A DNA stretch of 51,997 nt from CAYWPG01 sp964460035 (GTDB taxonomy: Bacteria > Pseudomonadota > Gammaproteobacteria > Nitrococcales > AK92): contig CAYWPG010000027.1 in the NCBI GenBank assembly GCA_964460035.1, positions 1 through 51,997 of the forward strand, read 5' to 3'. Positions 1 to 8,197 of this stretch are shown in pieces. Below the pieces are notes generated by a model that did no database searches, was not told the DNA's origin, and worked only from the letters and a program-made list of their open reading frames with translations. The position numbers and the translations under genes are program-made. Every line of letters starts with the position of its first letter. The first letter of the stretch is position 1.

Positions 1-1082
1 CCCTGTCCGGCATCGATGTCGCGCAGCATCTGGTCGATTTCCTTGTTGGTGTCCACCAGTGGTTTCACCACGCTGCGCGTGACCACAGAACCCAGGGCAA
101 TGCCCGCGATGCCGGCAACGGCGGTTACCGCGACCAGCAGAACCAGAGCGCGTTGCGTTTGGCTTCTGGTGGCTGCCCCTAGCTCCCCTAGTTCGTCGAA
201 GATCGAACTCTGCATGTCGCGGGCGGCCGCGGTCATCAGCGGACCCTGAACATACAGTCGAGTATGTATGGAGTCGTGTGCGGTATAGGTGAGCGCGATG
301 ACGCGATCCAGCGCTTCCTCGTAGCGTGCCCAGGCCTCTATTGCCTCGCGGACTTGGCCGGAGGCCCGCTGGGCGAAACGCTCCATCAGGAAGTCGTGAT
401 CCATGGGGCCTATGGCGCTGTTCAGAGTGCGCAACAGTTCTCTGACCGACTCGGCCTGATGGCGCACGTCGATCTCGCCATCCGCTGTCCGCAGGAAGTT
501 ATCGACCTCAATGCGGGTGAGCATGATCTCGCTGACCACACTGGCCGCCAGCTCGCCAATGCGGCCAGCGGTGACTTTGTAGGCTTCTTCCATCACCTCG
601 GTGATTACGGCGCTGATGCTGGCGGCGGTGGGTTCCATCACTTCGGCGCGCAGCTTGGCGATTTCCAGACGGTTGGGGGCTACGCGCTCCGAGAACGCCT
701 GGGCATAAACCGTGTGCATCGCTACCGGATGAATCAGCTGGTCTTCCCGAGCGCTGCCGGCGAACGCGGCGCGCGCCTGTTCGATCACCGCCAGCGTTTC
801 GCGGTTACGCTCTTGCCAGAGCTGGAAGTGCATCTCGGTGCTGTTGGTGACGAACGCCTCGGCGGCCAGGCGTTCGTCATACATTGCTCGCATCAGGTCG
901 GTGGCGATTCCGGTATCGGGCGTCAAATCGTCCGCCACATAGCTCATGCGTTTGTCGAGCATGCTGAGTGTAACCAGCGCGAATGTCCCTGTGCCGATCA
1001 TGAAGGCCAGCATGACTAGTGGTCCGAGCAGCGCCTTTTTCATAATGCTCAGACTGGTGAGCATCGACCAGATCTTCGACAT
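1..1082 (-). CDS. Methyl-accepting chemotaxis-type receptor, N-terminal part (cut by window edge)
   Basis: The reverse strand is open from an ATG at 1082 to the left edge, giving 360 residues with no stop. A GGAGC ribosome site lies about 6 bases upstream. A first membrane helix covers about residues 15-40 (KKALLGPLVMLAFMIG). An all-helical, hydrophilic outer region of about 265 residues follows, then a second membrane helix at about 306-330 (ALVLLVAVTAVAGIAGIALG) and the start of a HAMP linker (RSVVKPL...GQG). A sensor this long between two helices matches the helical bimodular type better than the shorter four-helix-bundle type; that is inference. The signalling domain lies outside the window, so a histidine kinase or a cyclase output cannot be excluded. 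The frames open on the other strand here are antisense shadows. Confidence 0.75.
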   Translation of the reverse strand, partial: MSKIWSMLTSLSIMKKALLGPLVMLAFMIGTGTFALVTLSMLDKRMSYVADDLTPDTGIATDLMRAMYDERLAAEAFVTNSTEMHFQLWQERNRETLAVIEQARAAFAGSAREDQLIHPVAMHTVYAQAFSERVAPNRLEIAKLRAEVMEPTAASISAVITEVMEEAYKVTAGRIGELAASVVSEIMLTRIEVDNFLRTADGEIDVRHQAESVRELLRTLNSAIGPMDHDFLMERFAQRASGQVREAIEAWARYEEALDRVIALTYTAHDSIHTRLYVQGPLMTAAARDMQSSIFDELGELGAATRSQTQRALVLLVAVTAVAGIAGIALGSVVTRSVVKPLVDTNKEIDQMLRDIDAGQ

Positions 1083-1976
1083 GTGCAGCTCCCGTTATTC
1101 TTATCTCCCAGCCGAAAACGTCGAAGCGTGCGTGGCAGAGCTTTGGCTGGGCGATTTTTCAGATGATGCTGCCGAACGGCGGGCGAGGCCGTCGCAGGTT
1201 CTCCTCCATGTCTATATAACGGCAGTGGGGCACGTTTATTTAATGGGCTCGAAGGGTATGCATCCGCTCAACGGAGGACGCCGATTCGTGCTCTCAGCGG
1301 CTGGCGATTAGGCTGGAACGGCAAGTCGCAATTAAGACGTCGCGCAGCGTCGGGAGCGGCCGTTTTCTCCTCGCCGATGAAGTGATCGTCGATAGTACAG
1401 TGGCTTATCTTCGGGTTGCGCCGCCGTTGGCAAACTCCGTAAGGTCTCGGAAGATACTGCTCTGCGTAGCCTAAGAAGGCCGCTGGCGAGGTCGTAGCGT
1501 TGCAGCTTGAGCGCGGCGCGTGACCAACGCCGATGGCTATGCCCTGCGCGGTGTCGATAGCTAGCGCTATAACAGGAAGTTCGCGGTTGATCGGAAACTA
1601 CCCGGGTGTGGTTACGCGCATTGCTCCATATCCCTGGCTGAGCGGATATTCCGAGTTCGGACCGCCTTCCCTGCCGTGAATGCGAACCGCGAGGCGCTGG
1701 GGGGCGAGAGCCAGCTTGGTATCGCATGCGGTCATGCCGGTTCCGTATTTCGGTTTTCCAATTCCTTTCCTGGCGTCACAGCGCGGGAAAATGGGCGGGG
1801 TTACCGAGGTGCCTTAATCCGATTACGGCGGAAGAGACGTAAGTCCGGATAGAGTTAGGCCCGCGGCTGGACCACTATTTTCCCGCCGCTCCGCGCCGGC
1901 AGCCCGGCTGAGCGCTAAGGGCGGCGCACCGCGTCGCTTGCCCCGGTGAGGCGCTGGCGGTCAAGCCATTGCGCAG
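1083..1976. other. Intergenic region, no convincing gene
   Basis: About 0.9 kb separates the chemoreceptor start from the DnaA-box locus. The only long frame (1332-1727, reverse) has a very Arg/Ser-rich composition and no recognisable motif or ribosome site. Another reverse frame beginning with an ATG at about 1734 reads MTACDTKLALAPQRL and hits a stop near 1612, after which the same frame stays open to about 1330. This could be the remnant of a broken gene, but I recognise no family. GC is a little lower and more variable than in the neighbouring coding DNA. Confidence 0.5.
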
Positions 1977-2104
1977 ATATCCACAGATTCTGTGGATAAC
2001 TCTGTGTGTAAGCTGCGGGACATTGGATTCTGGCCAAGCAGATCAAGCGGTTGCAGAACCTGTTCTAAATATAGTCAATGGATTAAATATCCAGCAAAAC
2101 AAGA
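1977..2104. promoter_or_regulatory. DnaA-box cluster with IHF-like site and AT-rich stretch (locus A)
   Basis: TGTGGATAA at 1991-1999 is a perfect DnaA box in reverse orientation. ATATCCACA at 1977-1985 is a one-mismatch box in the opposite orientation. Together they form a perfect palindrome (1978-1998, 10-base arms around one base). GATCAAGCGGTTG at 2041-2053 matches 12 of 13 positions of the IHF consensus. An AT-rich segment with AAATATAGTC and ATTAAATAT follows at about 2068-2092. Opposed DnaA boxes next to an IHF site resemble chromosomal DnaA-titration or reactivation loci (datA, DARS) or part of an origin; the assignment is inference. It lies just beyond the 3' end of hrpB. Confidence 0.5.
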
Positions 2105-2186
2105 GCCTACGTTGCTCGCGGACAGCCAGCCGGGTTGGCCCTGGGGCCAGCGTGCCACCGGTGGCGGCGTGTGTATAAAGTGCGCC

Positions 2187-4640
2187 TCAGGCGGAACGCG
2201 GCCGTCGAGCAGGAGGCTGGGCATTGGCCGGGTCGTCCGGCCAGGCATGCTTGGGGTAGCGACCGCGCAGATCCTTGCGAACCTCGTGATAGCTGTTGGC
2301 CCAGAAGCCGGCGAGGTCCTGTGTGATCTGCACCGGCCTGCCGGCGGGCGACAGTAGATGAAGGAGCAGCCTTACCTGGCCATCGACGATGGTCGGCGTC
2401 TCTTTCATACCGAACAGTTCCTGCAGCCGCACCGGTAGCACGGGCATGCTGTCGGCCAAATAGTCGATGGCAATGCGGCTGCCGCTGGCCACCTCCAACC
2501 GTGCCGGTGCCAAGCGTTCGAGTTCGCGTAACAGCGGATAGGCCAGCATCGTTTCCAATGCCTGCTGCAGGGGAAAGCTGCGTAGCTGCGCCAAGCGCGT
2601 GAAACCATCTAGAAAGGGGCCTGCCCACCGCTCCAGCGTCGCGAGCAGCGCATCGTCGCTAAGATCGGGCCAGGGCTCCCCCCGCAGCCGCCGCAGGAGC
2701 ATCACCCGGGCGCGCCATTGCCGGATTGCCGGGGTCCAAGGCAAGCAGTCCAGCCCGCGCTGGCGGATGCCGGCGATTAATCCAGCCAAGAGCTGCTCCG
2801 GCGCGGGCTCCGCAAGCGGCGCATCCGCCAGCACCAGTGCGCCAAAACGGCGTTGCCGACGCGCCAGGACCGCATCGCTGGCGGCATCCCAGTCGACGAA
2901 GGCCTGCTCTTGGATTTCGCCGCCGAACTCCTGCTCGAAGCTCTCGGGGTCCAGCGCACCGGCCAGGAATATGCGCGCTTCGCGGCGCTCGCCGTCCAGT
3001 GCGGCGGCGACCAGCATGGGCTCCCTGGCCAAGGGATCGCTCTCGTCGAGCTGTCCGCCGCGGCCGTTGGCCAGCAAGAAGCGGGGCTCCCGACCTGACC
3101 GGCGCAGCGCGATCCGGTCGGGGTAAGCGCAGGCGAGCAGCAATCCCAGCGAGTGCGGCCTCTCCGGCTTTGCCGGACCGCGCAGGCGCGCATGCAATTT
3201 GTCGGCGGTTTCGCGAAGGCGTCGCAGCACCGGTGAGGAACGCCCTGAGCGCAGTTCGGCTACGCGGGCGGCCAAGTCGCTACTGCCGGTATTCAGTAGA
3301 TCCCGCTCCGTGAGCAGCGCGGCGAGCTCGCAGGCAAGCCGAGCCCAGCCTAGCGCTTCGCCCCGGCGCACCATGTGCGCCAGCCGCGGCGGCAGCCCCA
3401 GCTGCAGCAGCGAGCGACCGTGTGCGGTAATGTTGCCGTCGGCGGTAAGCGCGCCAAGACGAATCAGCAGCTCGCGCGCTTGCGCCCAAGGCGCCGACGG
3501 CGGCGGATCGAGCCAGCGCAGTTCCTCCGGCGCGCGCACCCCCCATTGGGCCAGTTCCAATACCAAGGGGCTTAGATCGGCATCGAGAATTTCCGGCGGG
3601 CTGAATGCCGCCAGGCGCGAATGCTCCTCGGCGGACCAGAGGCGATAGCACACGCCGGGCTCCAGGCGTCCGGCACGGCCGGCGCGCTGCTCGGCCGCCG
3701 CCTGCGAGACCCGGGTGGTCACCAGCCGGGTCATGCCGCTTACCGGATCGAAGCGAGCTCGGCGCATCAGGCCGGCATCGATGACGATTCGTATACCCTC
3801 CAGCGTCAGGCTGGTTTCGGCAATGGCGGTCGCGAGTACCACTTTGCGCCGACCGGGCGGCGGCGGGGCAATGGCGGCGTCCTGTGCTGCCGGGGCCAGG
3901 TCGCCGTACAGCGGCAGCAGCTCGACGCCGGCCGGCAGGCGGGGTTCGAGCAAGCGTTGTACTCGACGGATCTCGGCACCGCCGGGCAGGAAAACCAGCA
4001 CCGATCCCGTTTCCTCGGCGAGGGCCCGCCGCACGGTGGCTGCCGTATGCTCCTCCACAGAAGCGCCCGCCGGCGGCACGTAACGGTGCTCGACCTCGAA
4101 GCTGCGGCCAGCACTGGTAATCAGCGGCGCATCGTCGAGCAGGCGCGCTACCGGTTCCGCATCCAAGGTGGCGGACATTACCAGCAGGCGCAGGTCGGGG
4201 CGCAACGCTTGCTGGGCATCCAAGGCCAGAGCCAGTCCCAGGTCCGCGTTCAGGCTGCGCTCGTGAAATTCGTCGAAGATTACCGCGCCATAGCCGCTGA
4301 GCTCGGGGTCCTCCTGTAGCAGGCGCGTGAGGATGCCTTCGGTGACTACTTCGATGCGGGTGGCGGTGCTGACGCGGGTATCCAGTCGGGTACGGTAACC
4401 GACTCGCCGGCCGACGGGCTCGCCCAGGTGCTGTGCCATGTAGCGCGCCGCTGCGCGCGCGGCGAGCCGGCGCGGCTCGAGCATGACAATGCGGCGCTCG
4501 GCCAGCCAGGGCTGGCCGAGCAACGCCAAGGGCACGCGAGTGGTTTTGCCCGCTCCGGGCGGCGCTTGCAGCACCACGCAGGTACGCTCGGCCAGAGCGG
4601 CGAGCAGATCGGGCAGTACGGTTTCTATGGGCAACGTCAT
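2187..4640 (-). CDS. hrpB: ATP-dependent RNA helicase HrpB
   Basis: This is a DEAH-family helicase of 817 residues, the usual HrpB length. Near the N terminus is Walker A APPGAGKTTR (about residues 29-38). Motif II reads DEFH (about 122) and motif III SATLD (about 155). Motif VI-like QRAGRAGR and the HA2/HrpB C-terminal region follow. The C terminus ends with the family signature YHEVRKDLRGRYPKHAWPDDP-like block. The start at 4640 (MTLPIETVLPDLL) is chosen because it fits the family; the frame stays open another 50 codons upstream but that stretch has no helicase character. HrpB is a cytoplasmic helicase whose physiological role is poorly defined. It stands alone, with DnaA boxes just beyond both ends. 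Confidence 0.95.
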   Translation of the reverse strand: MTLPIETVLPDLLAALAERTCVVLQAPPGAGKTTRVPLALLGQPWLAERRIVMLEPRRLAARAAARYMAQHLGEPVGRRVGYRTRLDTRVSTATRIEVVTEGILTRLLQEDPELSGYGAVIFDEFHERSLNADLGLALALDAQQALRPDLRLLVMSATLDAEPVARLLDDAPLITSAGRSFEVEHRYVPPAGASVEEHTAATVRRALAEETGSVLVFLPGGAEIRRVQRLLEPRLPAGVELLPLYGDLAPAAQDAAIAPPPPGRRKVVLATAIAETSLTLEGIRIVIDAGLMRRARFDPVSGMTRLVTTRVSQAAAEQRAGRAGRLEPGVCYRLWSAEEHSRLAAFSPPEILDADLSPLVLELAQWGVRAPEELRWLDPPPSAPWAQARELLIRLGALTADGNITAHGRSLLQLGLPPRLAHMVRRGEALGWARLACELAALLTERDLLNTGSSDLAARVAELRSGRSSPVLRRLRETADKLHARLRGPAKPERPHSLGLLLACAYPDRIALRRSGREPRFLLANGRGGQLDESDPLAREPMLVAAALDGERREARIFLAGALDPESFEQEFGGEIQEQAFVDWDAASDAVLARRQRRFGALVLADAPLAEPAPEQLLAGLIAGIRQRGLDCLPWTPAIRQWRARVMLLRRLRGEPWPDLSDDALLATLERWAGPFLDGFTRLAQLRSFPLQQALETMLAYPLLRELERLAPARLEVASGSRIAIDYLADSMPVLPVRLQELFGMKETPTIVDGQVRLLLHLLSPAGRPVQITQDLAGFWANSYHEVRKDLRGRYPKHAWPDDPANAQPPARRPRSA

Positions 4641-5034
4641 GCGCCGGATTGTACCGTTTTCCCCTCTACGGCAATGAGTGCGTGGCCAGACGCCGTGTCT
4701 CCGTGAGGGCCTGATGGCGAGGTCGTCGGCGTGCAGCGAGAACGTCCAGATGGATGCCGGAGGCGGGCCCCGGTTCGCAAAGTTACTCACAGGATCTGTG
4801 GATAAGCTTGTGGGGAACTCGTGAAGATGAACTCTAACTCCCCGGCGTCACGCAGGTGCTTGTTAGATTGCGCAAAGATTAAGCAGCTTCCGATAAAGCC
4901 TTGGGGTCATAGGTGCGAGTGGCCGATCGCGACTCAAGGCCGGTCAAAAAACCGCCAACTACCGGGGGCGACATTTGCCCGGGCCGGTTGCTGTGGCATG
5001 CTGTCGTCCCGCCTGTGTGTATGGAGATGATGCC
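4641..5034. other. Divergent intergenic region between hrpB and the YcbL-like gene
   Basis: This 394-base gap must hold the promoters of both divergent genes. It contains DnaA-box locus B (4783-4817). I see no gene and no strong promoter match. Confidence 0.5.
4783..4817. promoter_or_regulatory. DnaA-box cluster (locus B)
   Basis: TGTGGATAA at 4797-4805 is a second perfect DnaA box. It is flanked by two weaker matches, TTACTCACA at 4783-4791 and TGTGGGGAA at 4809-4817, each two mismatches from the consensus in one or the other orientation. The spacing of the three is close to regular. It lies in the hrpB upstream region, so DnaA could also act here as a transcription regulator. Confidence 0.5.
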
Positions 5035-5676
5035 GTGAAGGTGTACGTCGTACCTGTTACCCCTTACCAGCAGAACTGCTCGATTCTCTGCTGCGAGCAG
5101 ACGGGCAAAGCCGCCATCGTGGATCCGGGCGGGGAGATCGAACGGATCTTGCAGGCTGTAGAACAGGCTGGCGTCGAGGTGGAGAAGATTCTGGTCACGC
5201 ACGGGCACCTCGATCATGCCGGGGCAGTGGCGGAACTCGCCGAGCGGCTGGGCGTGCCGATCGAGGGGCCGCACCGGGAAGATGCGTTCTGGATCGACCG
5301 CCTGGGTGAGCAGGGGCGCAGCATGGGCTTCCCGCCGTCACGTCCGTTCACGCCGGATCGCTGGCTGGAGGACGGAGACACCGTGACCATAGGCAAGACG
5401 GTGCTGCAAGTGTTGCACTGCCCCGGACATACCCCGGGCCATGTCGTTTTCTTCTCGCCGGAAGCGCGTTTTGCCGTAGTGGGGGATGTGCTGTTTCAAG
5501 GCTCTATCGGGCGCACCGATTTTCCTCGTGGCGACTACGACACGCTGGTGAAGGCGATCCGCGAGAAGCTCTTTCCCTTGGGGGACGATGTGCAGTTCCT
5601 GCCTGGCCACGGCCCGGCCTCGACGATCGGACATGAGCGGCAGACGAATCCTTTCGTTGCCGATAAGGCCGGTTGA
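5035..5676 (+). CDS. YcbL-like metallo-beta-lactamase-fold hydrolase (glyoxalase II-type)
   Basis: The 213-residue protein has the length of E. coli YcbL. The metal-binding motif THGHLDHAG (His56, His58, Asp60, His61) is intact. Further ligands are seen in HCPGHTPGH and VGDVLFQGSIGRTDFP, and the C terminus has the FLPGHGPASTIGHERQTNPF block of this family. Members are binuclear metal hydrolases acting on thioesters such as S-lactoylglutathione, though YcbL itself lacks the C-terminal glutathione-binding domain of true glyoxalase II and so does this protein. The start is the GTG at 5035, preceded by GGAGA at a good distance; the longer open frame upstream looks non-coding. Cytoplasmic, no signal peptide. 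Confidence 0.9.
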   Translation: MKVYVVPVTPYQQNCSILCCEQTGKAAIVDPGGEIERILQAVEQAGVEVEKILVTHGHLDHAGAVAELAERLGVPIEGPHREDAFWIDRLGEQGRSMGFPPSRPFTPDRWLEDGDTVTIGKTVLQVLHCPGHTPGHVVFFSPEARFAVVGDVLFQGSIGRTDFPRGDYDTLVKAIREKLFPLGDDVQFLPGHGPASTIGHERQTNPFVADKAG

Positions 5677-5790
5677 GCACGATCGGTCTCCTGGGGCGGG
5701 CCAGCGTTGACCGCGAACAGGAACGGCGAGGTCGCCTAACATGCGCGATTCGCATACTATAATCGGCTCTTTTCGCAGCACGAGATAGAA

Positions 5791-6099
5791 GTGGCAGGCA
5801 TGAGCGATCAGGATAGCGCCTACGAAATCGCGGCTACCCAGGCGGTGGAGCTAGGCAACCGGCTGGCCGACGCCGACCAGGAATCTCACCTTTGGGACAT
5901 CTCCGATGGCTTGCTGGCTGGTGCTATTCAGTACTGGCTCTACACGCGTCAGCCGTGTGAAGACCCCGCCTGTGAAGATTGCGCTCACGTGCGCACGGCG
6001 GAGGCTCGATTGAAGGAGCTGCAGCGGCTGGTCGATGAGTTCGCCCGCAGCAGCGAATACTTTCATACACCCACCGATTTCGGCGTCGGCCACGCCTAG
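5791..6099 (+). CDS. Small conserved-looking Cys-containing protein of unknown function
   Basis: This acidic protein has 102 residues from the GTG at 5791, or 99 from the ATG at 5800 (MSDQDSAYEIA); I cannot decide between them. A helical first half (WDISDGLLAGAIQYWLY) is followed by a cysteine cluster CEDPACEDC. A second helix (TAEARLKELQRLVDEFA) and a C-terminal SSEYFHTPTDFGVGHA stretch complete it. The Cys spacing (C-x4-C-x2-C) could bind a metal. No membrane segment or signal is seen. It stands alone, 114 bases after the YcbL-like gene, and is followed by a hairpin. I recognise the general look of a proteobacterial conserved hypothetical protein but no function. Confidence 0.7.
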   Translation: MAGMSDQDSAYEIAATQAVELGNRLADADQESHLWDISDGLLAGAIQYWLYTRQPCEDPACEDCAHVRTAEARLKELQRLVDEFARSSEYFHTPTDFGVGHA

Positions 6100-6128
6100 C
6101 GGATTTAGGCGCCGTTAGCTTTGGAGCT

Positions 6129-6159
6129 GCCGGTACAGCGAGGGCTTCGTTGTACCGGC
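6129..6159 (+). terminator. Hairpin downstream of the small Cys protein gene
   Basis: GCCGGTACAGCG (6129-6140) pairs with CGTTGTACCGGC (6148-6159) over 12 base pairs with one G-U pair and a 7-base loop. A short T run (CTTTT) follows after five bases. It sits 30 bases after the stop codon, so a terminator is likely, although the T tract is poor. Confidence 0.45.
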
Positions 6160-6791
6160 GAGCGCTTTTCGGTGCCTGGCAATGCCAGCGGGATGCATGC
6201 CGATTATGGCTGCCGTTCCCGATTGCCGCCGATACGGTTATCTGGCCGGTTAGGCATGCCAGCACCGCACTCCGGCCGTCGCAGCAGCCGGTTCATTGCC
6301 GCACCGAAACACGCGCCCTCAGTCTGCACTGGGTTTCCTTAATTTGCCGTGCCGGCAGTAGTCTCATAGCGCTTTTCCCTGAACGCCGACAGTCCGCGCA
6401 GGCCTTTTAAGATTGTGCCACCGCAGTAGATCCGGCCCGTTCGTTTCGCACAGCGGCGTCGCGATTCTGCCGGATGCGCTGGCGTTTACGCTGTTTGACC
6501 GCGCCTGTTACTCTGCGTACGCTGCCGTTCCGGCATAAACTGGAGTAGGGCAAACGGGCCCGTATTCGCAGGGCGTTCAATGCAACGTACCGCCTGCCCC
6601 GACAGTTTCTGCCGCGGCAGCGCCAGTGCCGTTACCGCCAAGTCTGCGATTTACCCCTTGCAGCAAACGTGAACTCTTCTATCTTAGAAGGGTCAGCGAC
6701 AGGATTTTCTGACTCGGCGTGTTGTACGCATTCCTGCGTTCGTGACTGGCAACAAGTAATAACAAGTGTCCTAAGTTGGAGGAGATTCCAC
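6160..6791. other. Long intergenic region upstream of the Liv binding-protein gene
   Basis: About 630 bases contain no gene that I can support. The region must carry the promoter of the transporter operon at 6792. Several short GC-rich imperfect repeats occur but no clear operator or riboswitch. Confidence 0.45.
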
Positions 6792-8057
6792 ATGGCAGTT
6801 AGCTTACGCGCTATGTTCAGGTCGCTACTGGTCGCCGCATTCGCAGCGACTAGCAGCGCCGCGATCGCCCAGGAGCCCATCCGGATTGCCGTGGTCGGTC
6901 CCATGGGCTTTTTGCAGGGCGAGAACCATTGGCGCGGTGCGCAGTTGGCGCGCGATGAAATTAATGCAGCCGGCGGCATTGCGGTGGGTGACACCAAGCG
7001 GCCGATCGAGCTGATCCAAATCGAAACCAACGAGATGCTCAGCGTCTCGGATGCCACGAACGCCATGGAGCGTGCGATCACCCGCAACCGCGCCGATTTC
7101 CTCATCGGCGGCTTCCGTAGCGAGGCCGTGCTCGCCATGCAGGACGTGGCAATGGACTATAAGAAGATCTTCCTGGGCGTCGGCGCCGCGCACAGCGAGC
7201 TCGGTACCCGCGTGCAGGACGACTACGATACCTACAAGTACTGGTTCCGTGTCGCTCCGACCAAGTCGGAAGACCTGGGTCGCCAGGTGTTCACGGTGCT
7301 TGCCGACGTCGCCGCACAGATCCGCCGGGAGCTGGGGCGTGAGCAAGTGCGCGTAGCCATCGTGGGCGAGCGTGCCGTCTGGGCTGATCCGCTGGTAGGC
7401 GCAGCGCAGGCGACTCTGCCGAAGATGGGCATGGAAGTGGTCGGCACGTGGCGTCCTTCCGCTACCGCAACCGACGTGACCTCCGAGCTGTCGGCGATCA
7501 ACCGCGCCCGCGCGGACATCATCTTCACGGTGCTGTCCGGCCCGGTAGGCATTGTACTCGGCCGTCAGGTCGGCGAAATGAACATCGCCGCGGTTCCGTT
7601 CGGAATCAACGTGGAGGCGCAGAAGGCCTCGTTCTGGCAGGCGAGTGCCGGTCGCGCCAACTATGTGGCCACCCTCGATACCTACGGTCGCGCCCAGATC
7701 AGCGAGAAGACGCTGCCGTTCATCGAGGCCTTCGAGAAGCGCTTTGGTGAGCCGCCGGCCTATACCGCTGCTACCTACGACGCGATTTACATCCTGGCGC
7801 AGGCCATCGAGGCGACCAAGACGCTGGATGCCGACAAGCTGGTCGAGTACATCGAGAAGACCCCGTTCGTCACTGCTTCCGGCGTGCTGGACTTCGACGA
7901 GCGGCACGATCCGAAGTGGGGCCCTGGCGGTGTGACTGGCGTTGCCGTGCAGTGGCAGGACGGCAAGCTGGTGCCTTTCTGGCCGAACGGCTGGCAGGGT
8001 CTGAAGTATGAGGGCATGCAGCCCTTCATCTTCCCGACGCACATGAAGGGCAACTGA
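6792..8057 (+). CDS. Branched-chain amino acid-type ABC transporter, periplasmic binding protein
   Basis: The 421-residue precursor has a signal peptide (MAVSLRAMFRSLL...SSAAIAQ, cleavage after about residue 26) followed by PIRIAVVGPMGFLQGENHWRGAQLA, the typical opening of the type-1 periplasmic-binding (Peripla_BP_6/LivJ) fold. The rest (NAAGGIAVG, VAAQIRRELG, YDAIYILAQAIE) fits the family. It is exported to the periplasm and binds the substrate for LivHM. The start at 6792 has a perfect GGAGGAGA ribosome site. The substrate is unknown: LivJ-family proteins bind leucine, urea, short amides or aromatic acids. A strong hairpin separates it from livH, as is common when the binding protein is made in excess. 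Confidence 0.92.
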   Translation: MAVSLRAMFRSLLVAAFAATSSAAIAQEPIRIAVVGPMGFLQGENHWRGAQLARDEINAAGGIAVGDTKRPIELIQIETNEMLSVSDATNAMERAITRNRADFLIGGFRSEAVLAMQDVAMDYKKIFLGVGAAHSELGTRVQDDYDTYKYWFRVAPTKSEDLGRQVFTVLADVAAQIRRELGREQVRVAIVGERAVWADPLVGAAQATLPKMGMEVVGTWRPSATATDVTSELSAINRARADIIFTVLSGPVGIVLGRQVGEMNIAAVPFGINVEAQKASFWQASAGRANYVATLDTYGRAQISEKTLPFIEAFEKRFGEPPAYTAATYDAIYILAQAIEATKTLDADKLVEYIEKTPFVTASGVLDFDERHDPKWGPGGVTGVAVQWQDGKLVPFWPNGWQGLKYEGMQPFIFPTHMKGN

Positions 8058-8070
8058 TCCGGCATGACGA

Positions 8071-8098
8071 AGGGTAGGCGGCTGCGGCCGCCTGCCCT
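8071..8098 (+). other. Stable intercistronic hairpin between binding protein and livH
   Basis: AGGGTAGGCGGC (8071-8082) pairs with GCCGCCTGCCCT (8087-8098), 12 base pairs with one G-U pair and a four-base loop. No T tract follows. Such elements commonly protect the upstream message from 3' decay or partly attenuate transcription, so the binding protein is made in excess of the permeases; this role is inferred. Confidence 0.55.
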
Positions 8099-8197
8099 GC
8101 AGCCCCTGCAGATACCTGTCGGAGCAGTTCTGCATCGTCTCCGGAGCGACGTTGGCCGCTCCGGCGGCGATTCGCAGCAATAAAGAGAAGTACCAGC

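Noticed and set aside
264..1019. Forward frame of 251 codons at the left edge
   Set aside because: It is antisense to a chemoreceptor frame with clear membrane helices and HAMP; its own composition (His/Gly-rich) has no protein features.
1332..1727. Reverse frame of 131 codons
   Set aside because: Very Arg/Ser-rich, no motif, no ribosome site; recorded only as a possible decayed region.
1977..4817. Chromosomal origin oriC
   Set aside because: No dnaA, dnaN, rpmH, gidA or mioC neighbours and too few clustered boxes; kept only as DnaA-binding loci.
6825..8180. Reverse frame of 451 codons opposite the binding-protein gene
   Set aside because: The forward gene has a perfect ribosome site, signal peptide and family motifs; the reverse frame is a shadow.
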